Assembly (NCBI GenBank): GCA_034521495.1
Contig: JAXHMK010000009.1
Location: 799,001-863,000 of the forward strand
Reading direction: 5' to 3'
Origin: Balneolaceae bacterium
GTDB lineage: Bacteria > Bacteroidota > Rhodothermia > Balneolales > Balneolaceae
Length of the DNA stretch: 64,000 bases
The translations under genes were made by a program, and so were the position numbers. Below, piece after piece: positions 1-8,838 of the stretch (positions are counted from its first letter, which is position 1; each line of letters starts with the position of its first letter). The notes under the pieces are model-generated. The model was not told the DNA's origin. It saw only the letters and a program-made list of their open reading frames with translations, and searched no databases.

Positions 1-237
1 GAAGAGTTGGAGTTCAGTGGCTTTATTTGGCCCTTCGACAATTACCAATGCATCCACATCTACTTCGTTTAAGACTCCGGCCAGCGATTCCCGGCGATCT
101 TTCACAGTTGGCCTGTTGCTTGATCCAAATGGATTCGGACCGCGCACTTTTTGATCATTATCTTTGAAAGCAGGACCGTCGGTAAACAGGTCGTTCATCC
201 ATTCCATATTCCATACGCCAAATCGAATCTGTGCCAT
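1..237 (-). CDS. Endonuclease/exonuclease/phosphatase-family protein, N-terminal part (cut by window edge)
   Basis: Only the first 79 codons lie in the window; the gene runs off the left edge. The start ATG at 237-235 follows an AGGTGA-like ribosome site. The N-terminus reads MAQIRFGVWNMEWMNDLF, then a segment ending DVDALVIVEGPN. This resembles the opening strands of EEP-fold enzymes, where an early N-x-E and a later E near a beta strand bind metal (here N10/E12 and the E of VEGPN). The family covers nucleases, phosphatases and phosphodiesterases, so the substrate cannot be named from this fragment. The assignment is by fold pattern only. Confidence 0.5.
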   Translation of the reverse strand, partial: MAQIRFGVWNMEWMNDLFTDGPAFKDNDQKVRGPNPFGSSNRPTVKDRRESLAGVLNEVDVDALVIVEGPNKATELQLF

Positions 238-383
238 TGTTCTCACCTTGTTTTTTTGAAATTAACATTGAATCGGCGGGCATTGGTTCTTCGGCTGTTT
301 CCCTCCATCGCATTATGAACCTCTCCCAAAAGATTATAGAAAATTAATATGATTGATGCAGAGTCAATTCAACGACATCAAAA

Positions 384-1742
384 TTATCCCCCAAAAATAT
401 TTTCGCGGACAAACGTATTGCGGAATTTGCCATTTGGATCGTACTCAGAAATCAGTTCCCGAAAATCACCCATTCGGGGATAAACCGACTCCAGCTGCGA
501 GGGACTCATCGTAAACATTTTTCCCCAGTGCGGGCGTACATCAAACGGGCGGAGTTTTTCTTCAATTACAGGTAGCAGCTTTCTCAGCTTTTCCCAGTTT
601 TGTTCGCAGGTAAAATGAAATGCAACAGAAGGGCGGCCATTTGCGGTGCTTATCCATAGGTCGTCTTCTGCAATGGTTCGAATTTCAGAGATCATCAGAA
701 GTGGTTCAATTTGAGACTTCATACTGTTGATGATTTGATAGGCTTCAACAGCATGCTCCTGTGGTACAAAGTACTCGGCCTGGAGTTCTTGTCCGCTGCT
801 TGGGGTGAACTCCAAACGAAAATGGGGGAGTCGATTATACCAGGGACCGGGAATGCCCATCTGCCGGGTGCAATTTTCTGCAGAAATGTCAATAATCGGG
901 TGGACGTGCCTCTCTGCAAGGCGGGCACCAAAAAAATCAGATTCAGGTTCTGGAAGATCCGTTTCATCTTCAATCTTTTGTTTGATCCAAACCTGGTTTA
1001 CCATATCGGATTGGTAGTCTGTAAAAAGGCTCACACTATATCCGGCTGACATAATCTCCTCAAAGTTGTTTTCTAACTCTGAAACCGGCAGATCTAAATA
1101 CACAAATTGCCGCATTTGATAAGTCGGCTGAACATCCAGTGTTAATTGGGTAACAACTCCCAGGCTACCAAGTGCTACAACAGCTCCATTAAATTTGTCT
1201 CCGTCGCTTTCTCGAGAAAGGGAATGCAGTTCGCCATCTGCATCAATAAATTCTATTTCTTGCACGGCCGTTGCCAGGTTCCCGTTGTTTATTCCCGATC
1301 CGTGAGTGGCCGTTGCGCATGCACCCACCACAGAAATATGGGGAAGAGAGGCCAGGTTGTGCAGGGCATATCCGCGTTTATCAAGAAATGGACCGAGTTC
1401 CCCGTATGTAATGCCGGCACTAATCGTTACGGTTTGAGCCTTTTCATTCAGCTCCATAAAGTGATTCATCCGATCAAACGAGATCTGATTTTCCGTACTG
1501 TCGGCCACAGTATTAAAGCAGTGCCGTGTACCAAGTATTCTCAGTTTTTCAAGGTTTGATACGAGTTCTTGTAGTTCATGGATTGTACGCGGGCGATAAA
1601 AATTGGAGGCACTGTATTCCAGGTTACCAGCCCAGTTGGTTCGAACTTCTTGCAGGTTTTGAGGGATCATCTGCTTAAATGGCGTTAAAAAACTGCCCGC
1701 TACGAGCGCTGAAGATGTTTTGAGAAAGGTTCGTTTATTCAT
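384..1742 (-). CDS. FAD-linked alditol oxidase / D-arabinono-1,4-lactone oxidase-like protein
   Basis: 452 residues. The N-terminus (NKRTFLKTSSALVAGS) looks like a Tat or Sec export signal, suggesting a periplasmic enzyme. An FAD-binding-4 domain covers about residues 45-190. It carries GTRHCFN at 71-77, the motif in which alditol/xylitol oxidases attach FAD covalently to the histidine (H74). The C-terminal ALO domain keeps the RPHWGK motif (H405 region) and ends in a typical NTF-VRE-type tail. These enzymes oxidise a sugar alcohol or sugar lactone with O2 or another acceptor. The exact substrate is not readable. The next gene upstream on the same strand is a methyltransferase 76 bp away with no obvious functional link. 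Confidence 0.8.
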   Translation of the reverse strand: MNKRTFLKTSSALVAGSFLTPFKQMIPQNLQEVRTNWAGNLEYSASNFYRPRTIHELQELVSNLEKLRILGTRHCFNTVADSTENQISFDRMNHFMELNEKAQTVTISAGITYGELGPFLDKRGYALHNLASLPHISVVGACATATHGSGINNGNLATAVQEIEFIDADGELHSLSRESDGDKFNGAVVALGSLGVVTQLTLDVQPTYQMRQFVYLDLPVSELENNFEEIMSAGYSVSLFTDYQSDMVNQVWIKQKIEDETDLPEPESDFFGARLAERHVHPIIDISAENCTRQMGIPGPWYNRLPHFRLEFTPSSGQELQAEYFVPQEHAVEAYQIINSMKSQIEPLLMISEIRTIAEDDLWISTANGRPSVAFHFTCEQNWEKLRKLLPVIEEKLRPFDVRPHWGKMFTMSPSQLESVYPRMGDFRELISEYDPNGKFRNTFVRENIFGG

Positions 1743-1818
1743 ATCAGGTGGTGGAATGTAAAAGAATGCTTTAATATGATAAATTCGGGAGGTTTCTCAA
1801 AGTTTGGCTATGGCTTCT

Positions 1819-2547
1819 CTATTCCTCACCCAAGTGATATTTCGAATAGAAAAGGTTGGCTTTCACAAAGAAATGATTTCCCGATTTTATTAATGACTCT
1901 TTCAGTTTTCTGAATGGATTTTCAGTTTCAAATTTTTTAGCGATCCTATTATATCGATTAGGATCAGACAGCAAGAGATGAGCCAACTGAGCTCCGGTGC
2001 ATTCAATATTAATCTGATCCTGTTTGTTTACGATCTCTTTAAATCCATCAACGCCGGAAAAATTAACCGTATGATCGTACTCTTTTTTAGTTGTTTGATG
2101 ATCCAAACCAAGCAGAGCTAAAGTTTCATTCAACTGAATTTTAAAATCATAGGGAATAATAACAGCCTCTTTTCTGCAAACCCTTCGAATTTCTGAGGCT
2201 GCTTTATTCAAATTGATGTAAAACAGAGAACCCGCCAAAGTGACGATATCAATTGAATCATCCGGCAATGGAATCTCTTCGCCGGAACCCTCTACATACT
2301 TGACGTTTGGATATTCGGTCGCCCGATCCAACATCGACTGACTGGGATCGATTCCAATTACATTCGAGCAGTATTTCGCCAATGCAAGTGTAGAGTATCC
2401 TGTTCCACATCCCACATCCAATCCCTTTAAGAACATTGGATCCTCAGGAAGCACCTTTTCCAAAATAGTGGAATGCAGCGATGGCCGGTATGCAGCGTAG
2501 TGAGCGGCAATTGCATGATTGTAGGCATGATTGTAGTCAGTTTTCAT
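1819..2547 (-). CDS. Class I SAM-dependent methyltransferase
   Basis: 242 residues with a Rossmann-type methyltransferase core. Motif I is GLDVGCGTGYST at about residues 39-50, followed by VIGIDPSQSML (the acidic residue that binds the ribose of S-adenosylmethionine) and a VEGSGEEIPLPDDSID segment (motif II/III of the Methyltransf_11 group). The C-terminal third has no motif I recognise, so the methyl acceptor is unknown. It sits 34 bp downstream of the small membrane protein gene and is probably in the same transcript as that gene and the phosphatase. Confidence 0.8.
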   Translation of the reverse strand: MKTDYNHAYNHAIAAHYAAYRPSLHSTILEKVLPEDPMFLKGLDVGCGTGYSTLALAKYCSNVIGIDPSQSMLDRATEYPNVKYVEGSGEEIPLPDDSIDIVTLAGSLFYINLNKAASEIRRVCRKEAVIIPYDFKIQLNETLALLGLDHQTTKKEYDHTVNFSGVDGFKEIVNKQDQINIECTGAQLAHLLLSDPNRYNRIAKKFETENPFRKLKESLIKSGNHFFVKANLFYSKYHLGEE

Positions 2548-2581
2548 ATTGATCTAATTCTTATCAATGTAATACTGAACA

Positions 2582-2959
2582 TCAATTTAATTTTTCAATC
2601 TTTCGAATCATCATAAGAATTGTCCAGCCTAAAAGAAATGATACACTTGCAAAGGCGAGGCTAACAAGGGGCATCGGTGGTCCCCACACTAAAGCTGAAA
2701 GAGCGGCGGTTCCGATAAAAGAGATAATCCATGCCAGGCGAATAAGCCGAGCCGAATCCTGCCAGCAAAAGAGAGTACCAATCATTAAAAAACTCAGGAT
2801 TCCACTACAGAACTGAACAACTGTTTCAATTTGTTGGCCGAATGTGTCGGAATGAGTCCATTGGCGAATGCTGCCTTCAATTGCCCACCATGCAAATATC
2901 GTAAGAAACAATATTACTATAGCTGAGAGAAGTAGTTTTATAACTTTTTTTTGCTCCAT
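2582..2959 (-). CDS. Small four-helix membrane protein, unknown function
   Basis: 125 residues with four predicted membrane segments (about 7-27, 45-65, 73-93 and 97-117), connected by short loops, and a basic C-terminus (RKIEKLN). No family motif is recognised. The start is only 9 bp after the stop of the SpoIIE-type phosphatase gene, which suggests co-transcription and perhaps translational coupling. A link to the phosphatase's own membrane region is possible but is inference. Confidence 0.6.
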   Translation of the reverse strand: MEQKKVIKLLLSAIVILFLTIFAWWAIEGSIRQWTHSDTFGQQIETVVQFCSGILSFLMIGTLFCWQDSARLIRLAWIISFIGTAALSALVWGPPMPLVSLAFASVSFLLGWTILMMIRKIEKLN

Positions 2960-2968
2960 TCAATTTGG

Positions 2969-4378
2969 TTAGCTTTTGTATCTGAAGCTCACAAACGTAA
3001 TATCATCATTCTGTTTTGAAGTCCCCCGCCATTGCCGCCCAGCCGTGAAAAGACTTTCCACAATTCCATTTACCGATTTCTCGATATTTTTTGAAAACGT
3101 TTTTTTGATTCTGTCCATCCCAAATGATTTTCTCTCCTCATCAAACAGTTCGGCCAGCCCGTCAGTCATCAATAGTATAGTATCTCCATCATTTAATTCT
3201 GTTTCCATAGTTTGGTAAGGAAAAAATTCCAAAGAACCCAGTGGCATTCCTTTAATTTTGAACTCCTCAATCTCACCTGTTTCCTCACGGTAAATCATTA
3301 ATGGCGGTATACCGGCGGATGAGATTCTAAGTTGATTGCCGTTAATTTTCACAATCATCAAAGCCATAAATAGATTTTTTAGTTTCATCTGCTTGATGGT
3401 TTTCGAACAGTGATTCAGGAACTCTGTAATTTCCAATTGATCAATATGGGAGATAAAAAGACTTTTCATAATTGAAACCATCATTCCGGCCTTCATTCCG
3501 TGATTGGTGGCATCTCCAATGGCGATTGAAATCTCTCCGGATTCAGAAATGGAGTAGTCATAATAATCCCCGCCGACCTCGGTAGCCGGGTGCATTTCAA
3601 AACAAAAATCATAATTCTGCAGGCCGGTAATACACTTCGGCAGGAGAGAGAGTTGAACCTCTCGCGCTTCCTGCAGCTCCAGGGCTTTTCGTTGATCTTC
3701 GGCCTCCAGAACTTTTCGTTTGATCTCCATCTCCCTGGCTTCCCGCTCTTTCTGTAGTATGGTTCTGTTTGCTCTCGAAAAATCTCTCGCCAGGTAGATG
3801 GAAGCACAAAGCATCAGGCCCATAAATCCAAATGGGTAGCCGTTCACAATTCCCGCTACGGGCGAGATGAGATTCATGTCCATAAACACATCATACGATG
3901 AGAAGATAAATAAAAGAATAAACCCAGTTGTGATGATCCAGGCATCATTTTTTTTAAGTTTGACAGCCGATATTAAGATCCGTATTCCTTCTGCAATAAC
4001 CACCAACAACGGAATTTGCACGAAGATGAAATAATGAATCGGCTCGATAACGGCAAGAACTCCCGTAAATACAAGTGCGGCGGTAAGTCCCCAAAAATAT
4101 TTGGGAATGTTAAGATCAAAAGCATTATACAGGAATAGCAATGCAAAAAGAGAATTATAAGGGATCACCAATCGGTGCAAACGTAAATAGAATAGATGAT
4201 GCTCCTGTACTGAAATAGATGATTGGTAATCGAAGAAAATGTTTAGTGCAAACAGAAACAGAAAAATAGAAAGATATAAGTTACTCTTGAATTTTCGGTT
4301 ATAGAGATAGAGTATGATGTGTAACATCCCAAAGGATGCCGCCAATGTTGTAAAAAATATTTGTTGAGCGAATTCCAT
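2969..4378 (-). CDS. Membrane-anchored SpoIIE-type (PP2C) serine phosphatase
   Basis: 469 residues. Residues 1-200 hold about six or seven hydrophobic helices, 205-245 a charged coiled-coil linker, and 260-465 a PP2C/SpoIIE catalytic domain. Metal-binding motifs are visible: VGGDYYDY, AIGDATNHGMKAG (the usual form is GDVSGHG), LMTDGLAELFD and a terminal QNDDITFV. The protein probably senses a membrane or extracellular cue and dephosphorylates a cytoplasmic serine/threonine target such as an anti-sigma-factor antagonist. No partner kinase or STAS-domain antagonist is encoded nearby, so the target must be elsewhere. Confidence 0.85.
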   Translation of the reverse strand: MEFAQQIFFTTLAASFGMLHIILYLYNRKFKSNLYLSIFLFLFALNIFFDYQSSISVQEHHLFYLRLHRLVIPYNSLFALLFLYNAFDLNIPKYFWGLTAALVFTGVLAVIEPIHYFIFVQIPLLVVIAEGIRILISAVKLKKNDAWIITTGFILLFIFSSYDVFMDMNLISPVAGIVNGYPFGFMGLMLCASIYLARDFSRANRTILQKEREAREMEIKRKVLEAEDQRKALELQEAREVQLSLLPKCITGLQNYDFCFEMHPATEVGGDYYDYSISESGEISIAIGDATNHGMKAGMMVSIMKSLFISHIDQLEITEFLNHCSKTIKQMKLKNLFMALMIVKINGNQLRISSAGIPPLMIYREETGEIEEFKIKGMPLGSLEFFPYQTMETELNDGDTILLMTDGLAELFDEERKSFGMDRIKKTFSKNIEKSVNGIVESLFTAGRQWRGTSKQNDDITFVSFRYKS

Positions 4379-4553
4379 ACGTAAAATGCTGTTTGAAATA
4401 TTTTCAGTATACGTGTTTATAGAAGCTTGTATTCAAAATTGGATAAAAAAATGAATGTACGAGCAAAGTTTATAAAATATACAAGCTAACCTATTGAAAT
4501 AGGTACTTTCGAGAAACCGCTTGTTCCGACAGGGCCTCCGTTTATTCTTCGCA

Positions 4554-4901
4554 TTAAAGAGAGTTTACTGATATGGATGAATATATCAGAAATTGGTACT
4601 TGTAAAGTTTATAGATTCCAGCTTCTTGCAGTTCTGCTCGAGCTATTAAATCATCAAATGATATCAGTCCATTGTTAAATCTGATGGTTTCGGAATGCAA
4701 GTCTAATACTTCAAGACGTTTGTAATTGAATGCTCCATTTTCAATAATATCTTTGGATGTACGGAGTAATTGGTGTATATGATTGATGATTTCACAGCTG
4801 GTTTTTGCTCATTCAGGCACCAATTGCCTAGGAACGTCTTTAGAAATCATCGCAAAATTGTCCCTTGCTTCGTGAACGTGATTCAGGATCTTGAATACCG
4901 G
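4554..4901 (-). pseudogene. Remnant of a TolC-family outer-membrane efflux protein (C-terminal part)
   Basis: On the minus strand one frame reads from about 4901 to a TAA at 4556-4554, interrupted by TGA at 4811-4809. The conceptual product contains NHVHEARDNFAMISKD and later RFNNGLISFDDLIARAELQE, the amphipathic long-helix pattern of TolC proteins (F-N-G-x-I-S-x-D-D-L-I near the C-terminal repeat). An in-frame TAG lies just upstream (4904-4902). No start codon, signal peptide or N-terminal half is present. I read it as a decayed fragment, not an expressed gene. The family match is by eye. Confidence 0.55.
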
Positions 4902-4904
4902 CTA

Positions 4905-5243
4905 TAAAGGCAATGAGATTGCTAAAGTTCAGTTGACCGAATAACTAGCGGTTTTTTGAATGCTCTGCCATTAGTCTTGATGATCTGATTATTCTGAATT
5001 CGATAAACTATAGCGATAAATGTATGTCTTAGGCTGATGTTTTTTGGGAGACATTAGTTTATTATTGAGTTGTAAGTTGGCTTAAATATAAAAAGCTCTG
5101 TAGACGACTGAGCTATTAAAAATTGTAAGTTACTCGGACTAAAACGGAAATCGAATATGTTGGTTTCGACATTATAGATCTCGATATCGGGTATATTGAT
5201 TTGAATAATTTATCATCGAAAATCTACAAACCTAATGATAGAA
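4905..5243. other. AT-rich intergenic stretch without a gene
   Basis: No open frame of convincing composition is present. It contains a direct repeat of TTGTAAGTT (about 5069 and 5124), a weak AGCTC/GAGCT stem near 5090-5114, and a 14-mer CGGAAATCGAATAT at 5145-5158 that recurs exactly at 7075-7088 inside the inverted heptad element there. It is probably eroded sequence between the TolC remnant and the cytochrome gene. Confidence 0.5.
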
Positions 5244-5750
5244 TCACTGCGATGCGTAATAATCACGCAGAAATTCGTAGACAGCTCTTGCCTCATCTTC
5301 AGAAACATCTCTGTAGGGCATCTCTACATTATGTTCTGCTAAGAGGTCCAACCCAACGGGGTGATTTAATACATTTTCTCCAGGGTTTAGCATAAAATTC
5401 ATGATAAACTCAGGGCTTCTTCGGTTTACAACATCACCAAGGGAAGGACCAACTTCATCTTGCTCCAACGAGTGGCAGTCGATGCATTTCATCTCAAAGA
5501 TTTCACGGCCCCGCATTACCATTTCTTGATCAATTTCATTGCTAATCTCAATTCGTTCTGTTATCGGGCCAATTCCATGCTCCTGTTCAAAAGGTGTCAA
5601 TCTCTCTTGGAACTGTTCAAGATATGGATCCATATCCTGTTCTTGCTCCGCTGTTGAATCATCTCCATTGCCTCCGCAGCCTTGAAGCGAAAGTGAAATT
5701 AAAATAAAAGCCGGTAGTAAAAGTGTGAGTAAGAATGGATACTTTTTCAT
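5244..5750 (-). CDS. Mono-haem c-type cytochrome lipoprotein
   Basis: 168 residues. A lipoprotein signal (hydrophobic core then SLQGC, C25) anchors it to a membrane on the periplasmic side. One haem-binding motif, CIDCH, lies at residues 89-93, followed by VGPSLGDV and a later methionine-containing stretch (NVEMPY) that can supply the axial ligand. Residues 28-80 are acidic and low in complexity. It probably shuttles electrons. The Crp/Fnr regulator begins divergently 263 bp away, so redox- or oxygen-linked control is plausible but not shown. Confidence 0.85.
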   Translation of the reverse strand: MKKYPFLLTLLLPAFILISLSLQGCGGNGDDSTAEQEQDMDPYLEQFQERLTPFEQEHGIGPITERIEISNEIDQEMVMRGREIFEMKCIDCHSLEQDEVGPSLGDVVNRRSPEFIMNFMLNPGENVLNHPVGLDLLAEHNVEMPYRDVSEDEARAVYEFLRDYYASQ

Positions 5751-5828
5751 AACAGTCTAATTTTTATTCCTGCTCTCTAATGGATTTTTAGATCTGTATT
5801 GTTAACTCTTTTTAAATTAGTTTCAACA

Positions 5829-5842
5829 GGATTTTAAAATCC
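5829..5842. promoter_or_regulatory. 14-bp perfect palindrome between divergent genes
   Basis: GGATTTTAAAATCC lies in the AT-rich divergent region between the cytochrome lipoprotein gene and the Crp/Fnr regulator gene. It is a candidate operator by position and symmetry only; it does not match the Crp or Fnr consensus. Confidence 0.25.
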
Positions 5843-6013
5843 AAATAGATTTAAATGCAGATTTACGTTTAAAAATAAATGTAACTATTAATTTATATTC
5901 ACAAAAAAAATGTGATTTACCAAAGAATATTTCTCATTGTAAAGTAAAATTACAGTTGTCTGAATCCAGAATTGAAATACTTACATTTAAAATAGATTAA
6001 ACGAAATTTTTTT

Positions 6014-6646
6014 ATGATAAATAAACAGAAGCTTTTGCAAGTATTTCCACATCTGAATTCTGAGCTGATTTCGGAAATTGCAGATAGTGCCATGATGAAA
6101 GAAATTCCCAAGGGCACTGAAATCTTACGTGAGGGACAATATGTATCCGTTGTGCCGATTGTTCTTGAGGGACTTATCAAAGTGTTCAAACAATACGAGG
6201 AGAGAGATTTGCTCTTATACTATATCAAGCCAAATGAAAGCTGCATTATGTCATTTGCGGCCGGTTTGAAAAATGAACCGAGTAATGTATTTGCACAGAC
6301 CGAAGAAAATACTACCGCTTTATTGCTGCCTGTAGAAAAAATCTTTAGCTGGATAAAGAAATACCCGGATCTAAACTCGTTGTTTTATCAACAGTACAAC
6401 CTGCGTTATAGTGAACTGCTTGAGACGATACAACACGTCATGTTCAATAAAATGGATCAACGATTGTATGATTACCTGAGAGAAAAGATTGAATTGTTGG
6501 ATAAAAATCCGTTAAAAATTTCTCACCGCCAAATTGCAAGCGACTTAGGGACGGCAAGAGAGGTTGTCAGCCGGGTCATGAAAAAACTGGAACATGAGGG
6601 AAAGGTGGAGCAGCAGACGAATGGTATAAAAATATTAAAGTGGTGA
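6014..6646 (+). CDS. Crp/Fnr-family transcriptional regulator
   Basis: 210 residues. Residues 1-125 form a cyclic-nucleotide-binding-like beta-roll (GTEILREGQYVSVVPIVLEG), 125-145 a dimer helix, and 150-205 an HTH_Crp winged helix (ISHRQIASDLGTAREVVSRV). There is no N-terminal cysteine cluster, so it is not an Fe-S Fnr of the classical type. Bacteroidota relatives often respond to oxygen, nitrosative stress or carbon signals. The downstream DUF2892 gene starts 144 bp later on the same strand and is a likely co-transcribed or regulated neighbour. Confidence 0.9.
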   Translation: MINKQKLLQVFPHLNSELISEIADSAMMKEIPKGTEILREGQYVSVVPIVLEGLIKVFKQYEERDLLLYYIKPNESCIMSFAAGLKNEPSNVFAQTEENTTALLLPVEKIFSWIKKYPDLNSLFYQQYNLRYSELLETIQHVMFNKMDQRLYDYLREKIELLDKNPLKISHRQIASDLGTAREVVSRVMKKLEHEGKVEQQTNGIKILKW

Positions 6647-6789
6647 CTTAGGTCACTGAATTGAATAGCAACGATGATTAAGTTGGTCGAAGAATGAATA
6701 CGAGTACTGCCTGTTGGAAGTAATGATAAGTATTGTTAACAGGAAGTACTTTTTTATATAAAAACTTAAACACTCAAACCAACAGAACA

Positions 6790-6999
6790 ATGAAAAAGAA
6801 TATGGGTACGGCAGACAGAGTTATCAGAACTATTTTAGCTGTCGTTTTTGGAATACTATACTTTACAAATGTAATTACAGGAACAGTGGGTATCGTTTTA
6901 ATGGTACTGGCGGCTGTTTTTCTGCTTACCAGTTTTATCAGCTTTTGTCCGCTTTACGCACCATTCGGTTTAAAAACCTGCAAAGTGGAAGAAGTGTAA
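6790..6999 (+). CDS. DUF2892 (YgaP-type) inner-membrane protein
   Basis: 69 residues from the ATG at 6790 (MKKNMGTADRVIRTILA). An upstream in-frame extension to 6733 looks like leader sequence and was not used. The family hallmarks are the N-terminal N-x-G-x-x-D-R-x-x-R amphipathic start, two membrane helices (about 11-28 and 33-52), and a conserved SFCPLYAPFG segment between helix end and C-terminus. The biochemical role is poorly known; homologues often accompany rhodanese or redox regulators. A second paralogue lies at 36885-37091. Confidence 0.8.
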   Translation: MKKNMGTADRVIRTILAVVFGILYFTNVITGTVGIVLMVLAAVFLLTSFISFCPLYAPFGLKTCKVEEV

Positions 7000-7070
7000 A
7001 AGGTACTGAATGCCTTATGAGTTGAAGCTCGGTCAGTTATTAGATACAGATCTTAGATCGTTACGTCAAT

Positions 7071-7155
7071 AAATCGGAAATCGAATATCAAATCTCTTGT
7101 AAAACCGTTCGAAACTGTTAATTTCGCGATTTTTGAGATTTCCGATATTCGATTT
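7071..7155. repeat. Cargo-less inverted array of 7-bp units
   Basis: The left arm (7071-7098) is made of heptads AAATCGG, AAATCGA and ATATCAA-like units. The right arm (7128-7155), read on the minus strand, is made of AAATCGA, ATATCGG and AAATCTC-like units, so the two arms form an imperfect hairpin with about 29 bp between them. It lies between convergent genes (DUF2892 and cryptochrome). The 7-bp periodicity matches the arrays that enclose the S23 genes at 39252-39736 and 43256-43799. Confidence 0.6.
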
Positions 7156-7211
7156 AATGATCTTACTATTCAGTAATAAACTGTGCTGCATCCTCTTTAA
7201 GCTTCTCCAGA

Positions 7212-8657
7212 TCAGGAATTCTTATTTCTCAGTCTCTCATAAGACTTTTCCAGATCAATGATCGGCTTCGGATAGTCTACACCAAGAATTACATCATACA
7301 TCTTTAGCTCTTCAGGGTTCTGTCTATGAAACTCAGGGAGCAGTTTACCGGGAATATTATCCAGTTCCGGAAGCCAGTGATGCATATATTCACCATCATT
7401 GTCGTACTTTTTGGCTTGGTTGACGATATGGAAATATCGGTTCCGGCTGTCGGTTCCCACGCCTGCAACATATGCCCAGTTTCCGTAGTTGGAGTACACA
7501 TCGTAGTCAATCAATTGGGATTCAAACCAAGCCGCTCCCCAGCGCCAGTCGATCCCAAAATTTTTAGCCAGAACGGAGGCTACGTTTTGTCGACCCCGGT
7601 TCGACATGAATCCGGTGTGTTTGAGTTCCCGCATATTGGCATCCACAAAAGGGAAGCCGGTGGTGCCCTCTGCCCATCGTTGAAAAAGTTTTGGATCGTG
7701 TTTCCAATCTATATCTTTACCCTGAATTCCGCCGGGATAAAAGATCTGAGGATCATACTTTACAAACAAAAACTTCCAGTAATCACGCCAGATCAGTTCA
7801 AAAATCATCCAGTATGTCGATTGGTTGCTGACCCGTTCATCTTCATATTTTTTCACTTCTTTGTGAATCATTCGCGGAGAAAGTGCTCCAACCGCCAGCC
7901 AGGGAGAGAACTTTGAGGAGTAATTCGCGCCCAGCAATCCGTTTCGGGTTTTCTTGTAATTTTTAAGATGGTCACCCTCCCAGATGTAATTGTTCATTCG
8001 TTTAAGTCCTTCAGTTTCTCCGCCTTTAAAATGGAGGACGGCACGGTCGTCGAATTCGGGTTCTGCATCATATCCCAGATCCTCAAGAGCAGGGATCGAC
8101 TTATCGGACTCAAAATCCGGTGGAAGGGGAGGAATGGATTCAGGTACAAGTAAGGGATCGTGAACATCCGATTGTTTTTCACACTTTTTTCGAAACTGTG
8201 TATAGACATCCGGAATTTCTGAAACTGAAAATGGAATATCACTCAACTGGTATAGAGTAGATCCCCAAAACGAGTGAACATCTACACCCGGTTCAATCTG
8301 TTTCTTGATATTATTTCGAACTGTCTTTTCTTCGTGAGCCGGTTCTGCCTGATGGTAGAGATCAGTTACGTGGTATTTATCAATCAGATCTGGCAGAAGT
8401 TTGGCCGGATCACCCACTAACACATGAAGTTTCGAATTCTGCGATTGCAACTGTTTATCCAAGTCAGTAAGTGTTTCGAGCAGAAACTTGGCTCGCCGTG
8501 CTCCCATCTTTTTAAAACCAAGTGTGGAATGGGGTTCAAACAGTGATTCATCCAATACGAAAACAGGCAGAAGAGTGTCTGAATCCAGGGCTTTTGTGAG
8601 TGGGATGTTGTCGTGGAGTCGAAGATCGTTTCTAAACCAGAGAAGACTGTTTTTCAT
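7212..8657 (-). CDS. Cryptochrome DASH (photolyase family)
   Basis: 481 residues. An N-terminal photolyase alpha/beta domain (LLWFRNDLRLHDN, residues 5-17) is followed by the C-terminal FAD-binding helical domain. The stretch SNYGNWAYVAGVGTDSRNR is diagnostic for the DASH branch, and GRQNVASVLAKNFGIDWRWG belongs to the FAD pocket. Members bind FAD and usually an antenna folate and repair pyrimidine dimers in single-stranded or looped DNA under blue light. The gene stands alone, consistent with a light-exposed habitat. Confidence 0.93.
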   Translation of the reverse strand: MKNSLLWFRNDLRLHDNIPLTKALDSDTLLPVFVLDESLFEPHSTLGFKKMGARRAKFLLETLTDLDKQLQSQNSKLHVLVGDPAKLLPDLIDKYHVTDLYHQAEPAHEEKTVRNNIKKQIEPGVDVHSFWGSTLYQLSDIPFSVSEIPDVYTQFRKKCEKQSDVHDPLLVPESIPPLPPDFESDKSIPALEDLGYDAEPEFDDRAVLHFKGGETEGLKRMNNYIWEGDHLKNYKKTRNGLLGANYSSKFSPWLAVGALSPRMIHKEVKKYEDERVSNQSTYWMIFELIWRDYWKFLFVKYDPQIFYPGGIQGKDIDWKHDPKLFQRWAEGTTGFPFVDANMRELKHTGFMSNRGRQNVASVLAKNFGIDWRWGAAWFESQLIDYDVYSNYGNWAYVAGVGTDSRNRYFHIVNQAKKYDNDGEYMHHWLPELDNIPGKLLPEFHRQNPEELKMYDVILGVDYPKPIIDLEKSYERLRNKNS

Positions 8658-8838
8658 ATGGTCTCATTTTTTTTAATCAAACAGACTTAAAGATGATCAA
8701 CGTTCCTGCTTTTATGGACTTTCATTTCTAAAAAATAAGTAGAGAAAACTCTTTGAATGAAGACTAAATCTAAGTTTTCAAACGGTTATCAAACTGTCTC
8801 GTCTAAACAAAAAACATATAACACTTAGATAAGAAAAA

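Noticed and set aside
711-1049. Plus-strand ORFs opposite the alditol oxidase gene and similar long antisense frames elsewhere, such as 16600-17025
   Set aside because: They lie opposite strongly supported genes, show no domain pattern and have shadow-frame composition.
4809-4811. TGA read as tryptophan (recoding), since both the TolC remnant and the ParE frame carry in-frame TGA
   Set aside because: Intact genes here use TGA as their stop, and both frames show other decay (no start, truncated partner). A simple nonsense mutation explains them.
5876-5930. Crp-type site around a TTCACA...TGTGAT symmetry upstream of the Crp/Fnr gene
   Set aside because: The half-sites are in the opposite order to the TGTGA-N6-TCACA consensus and lie in a poly-A stretch.
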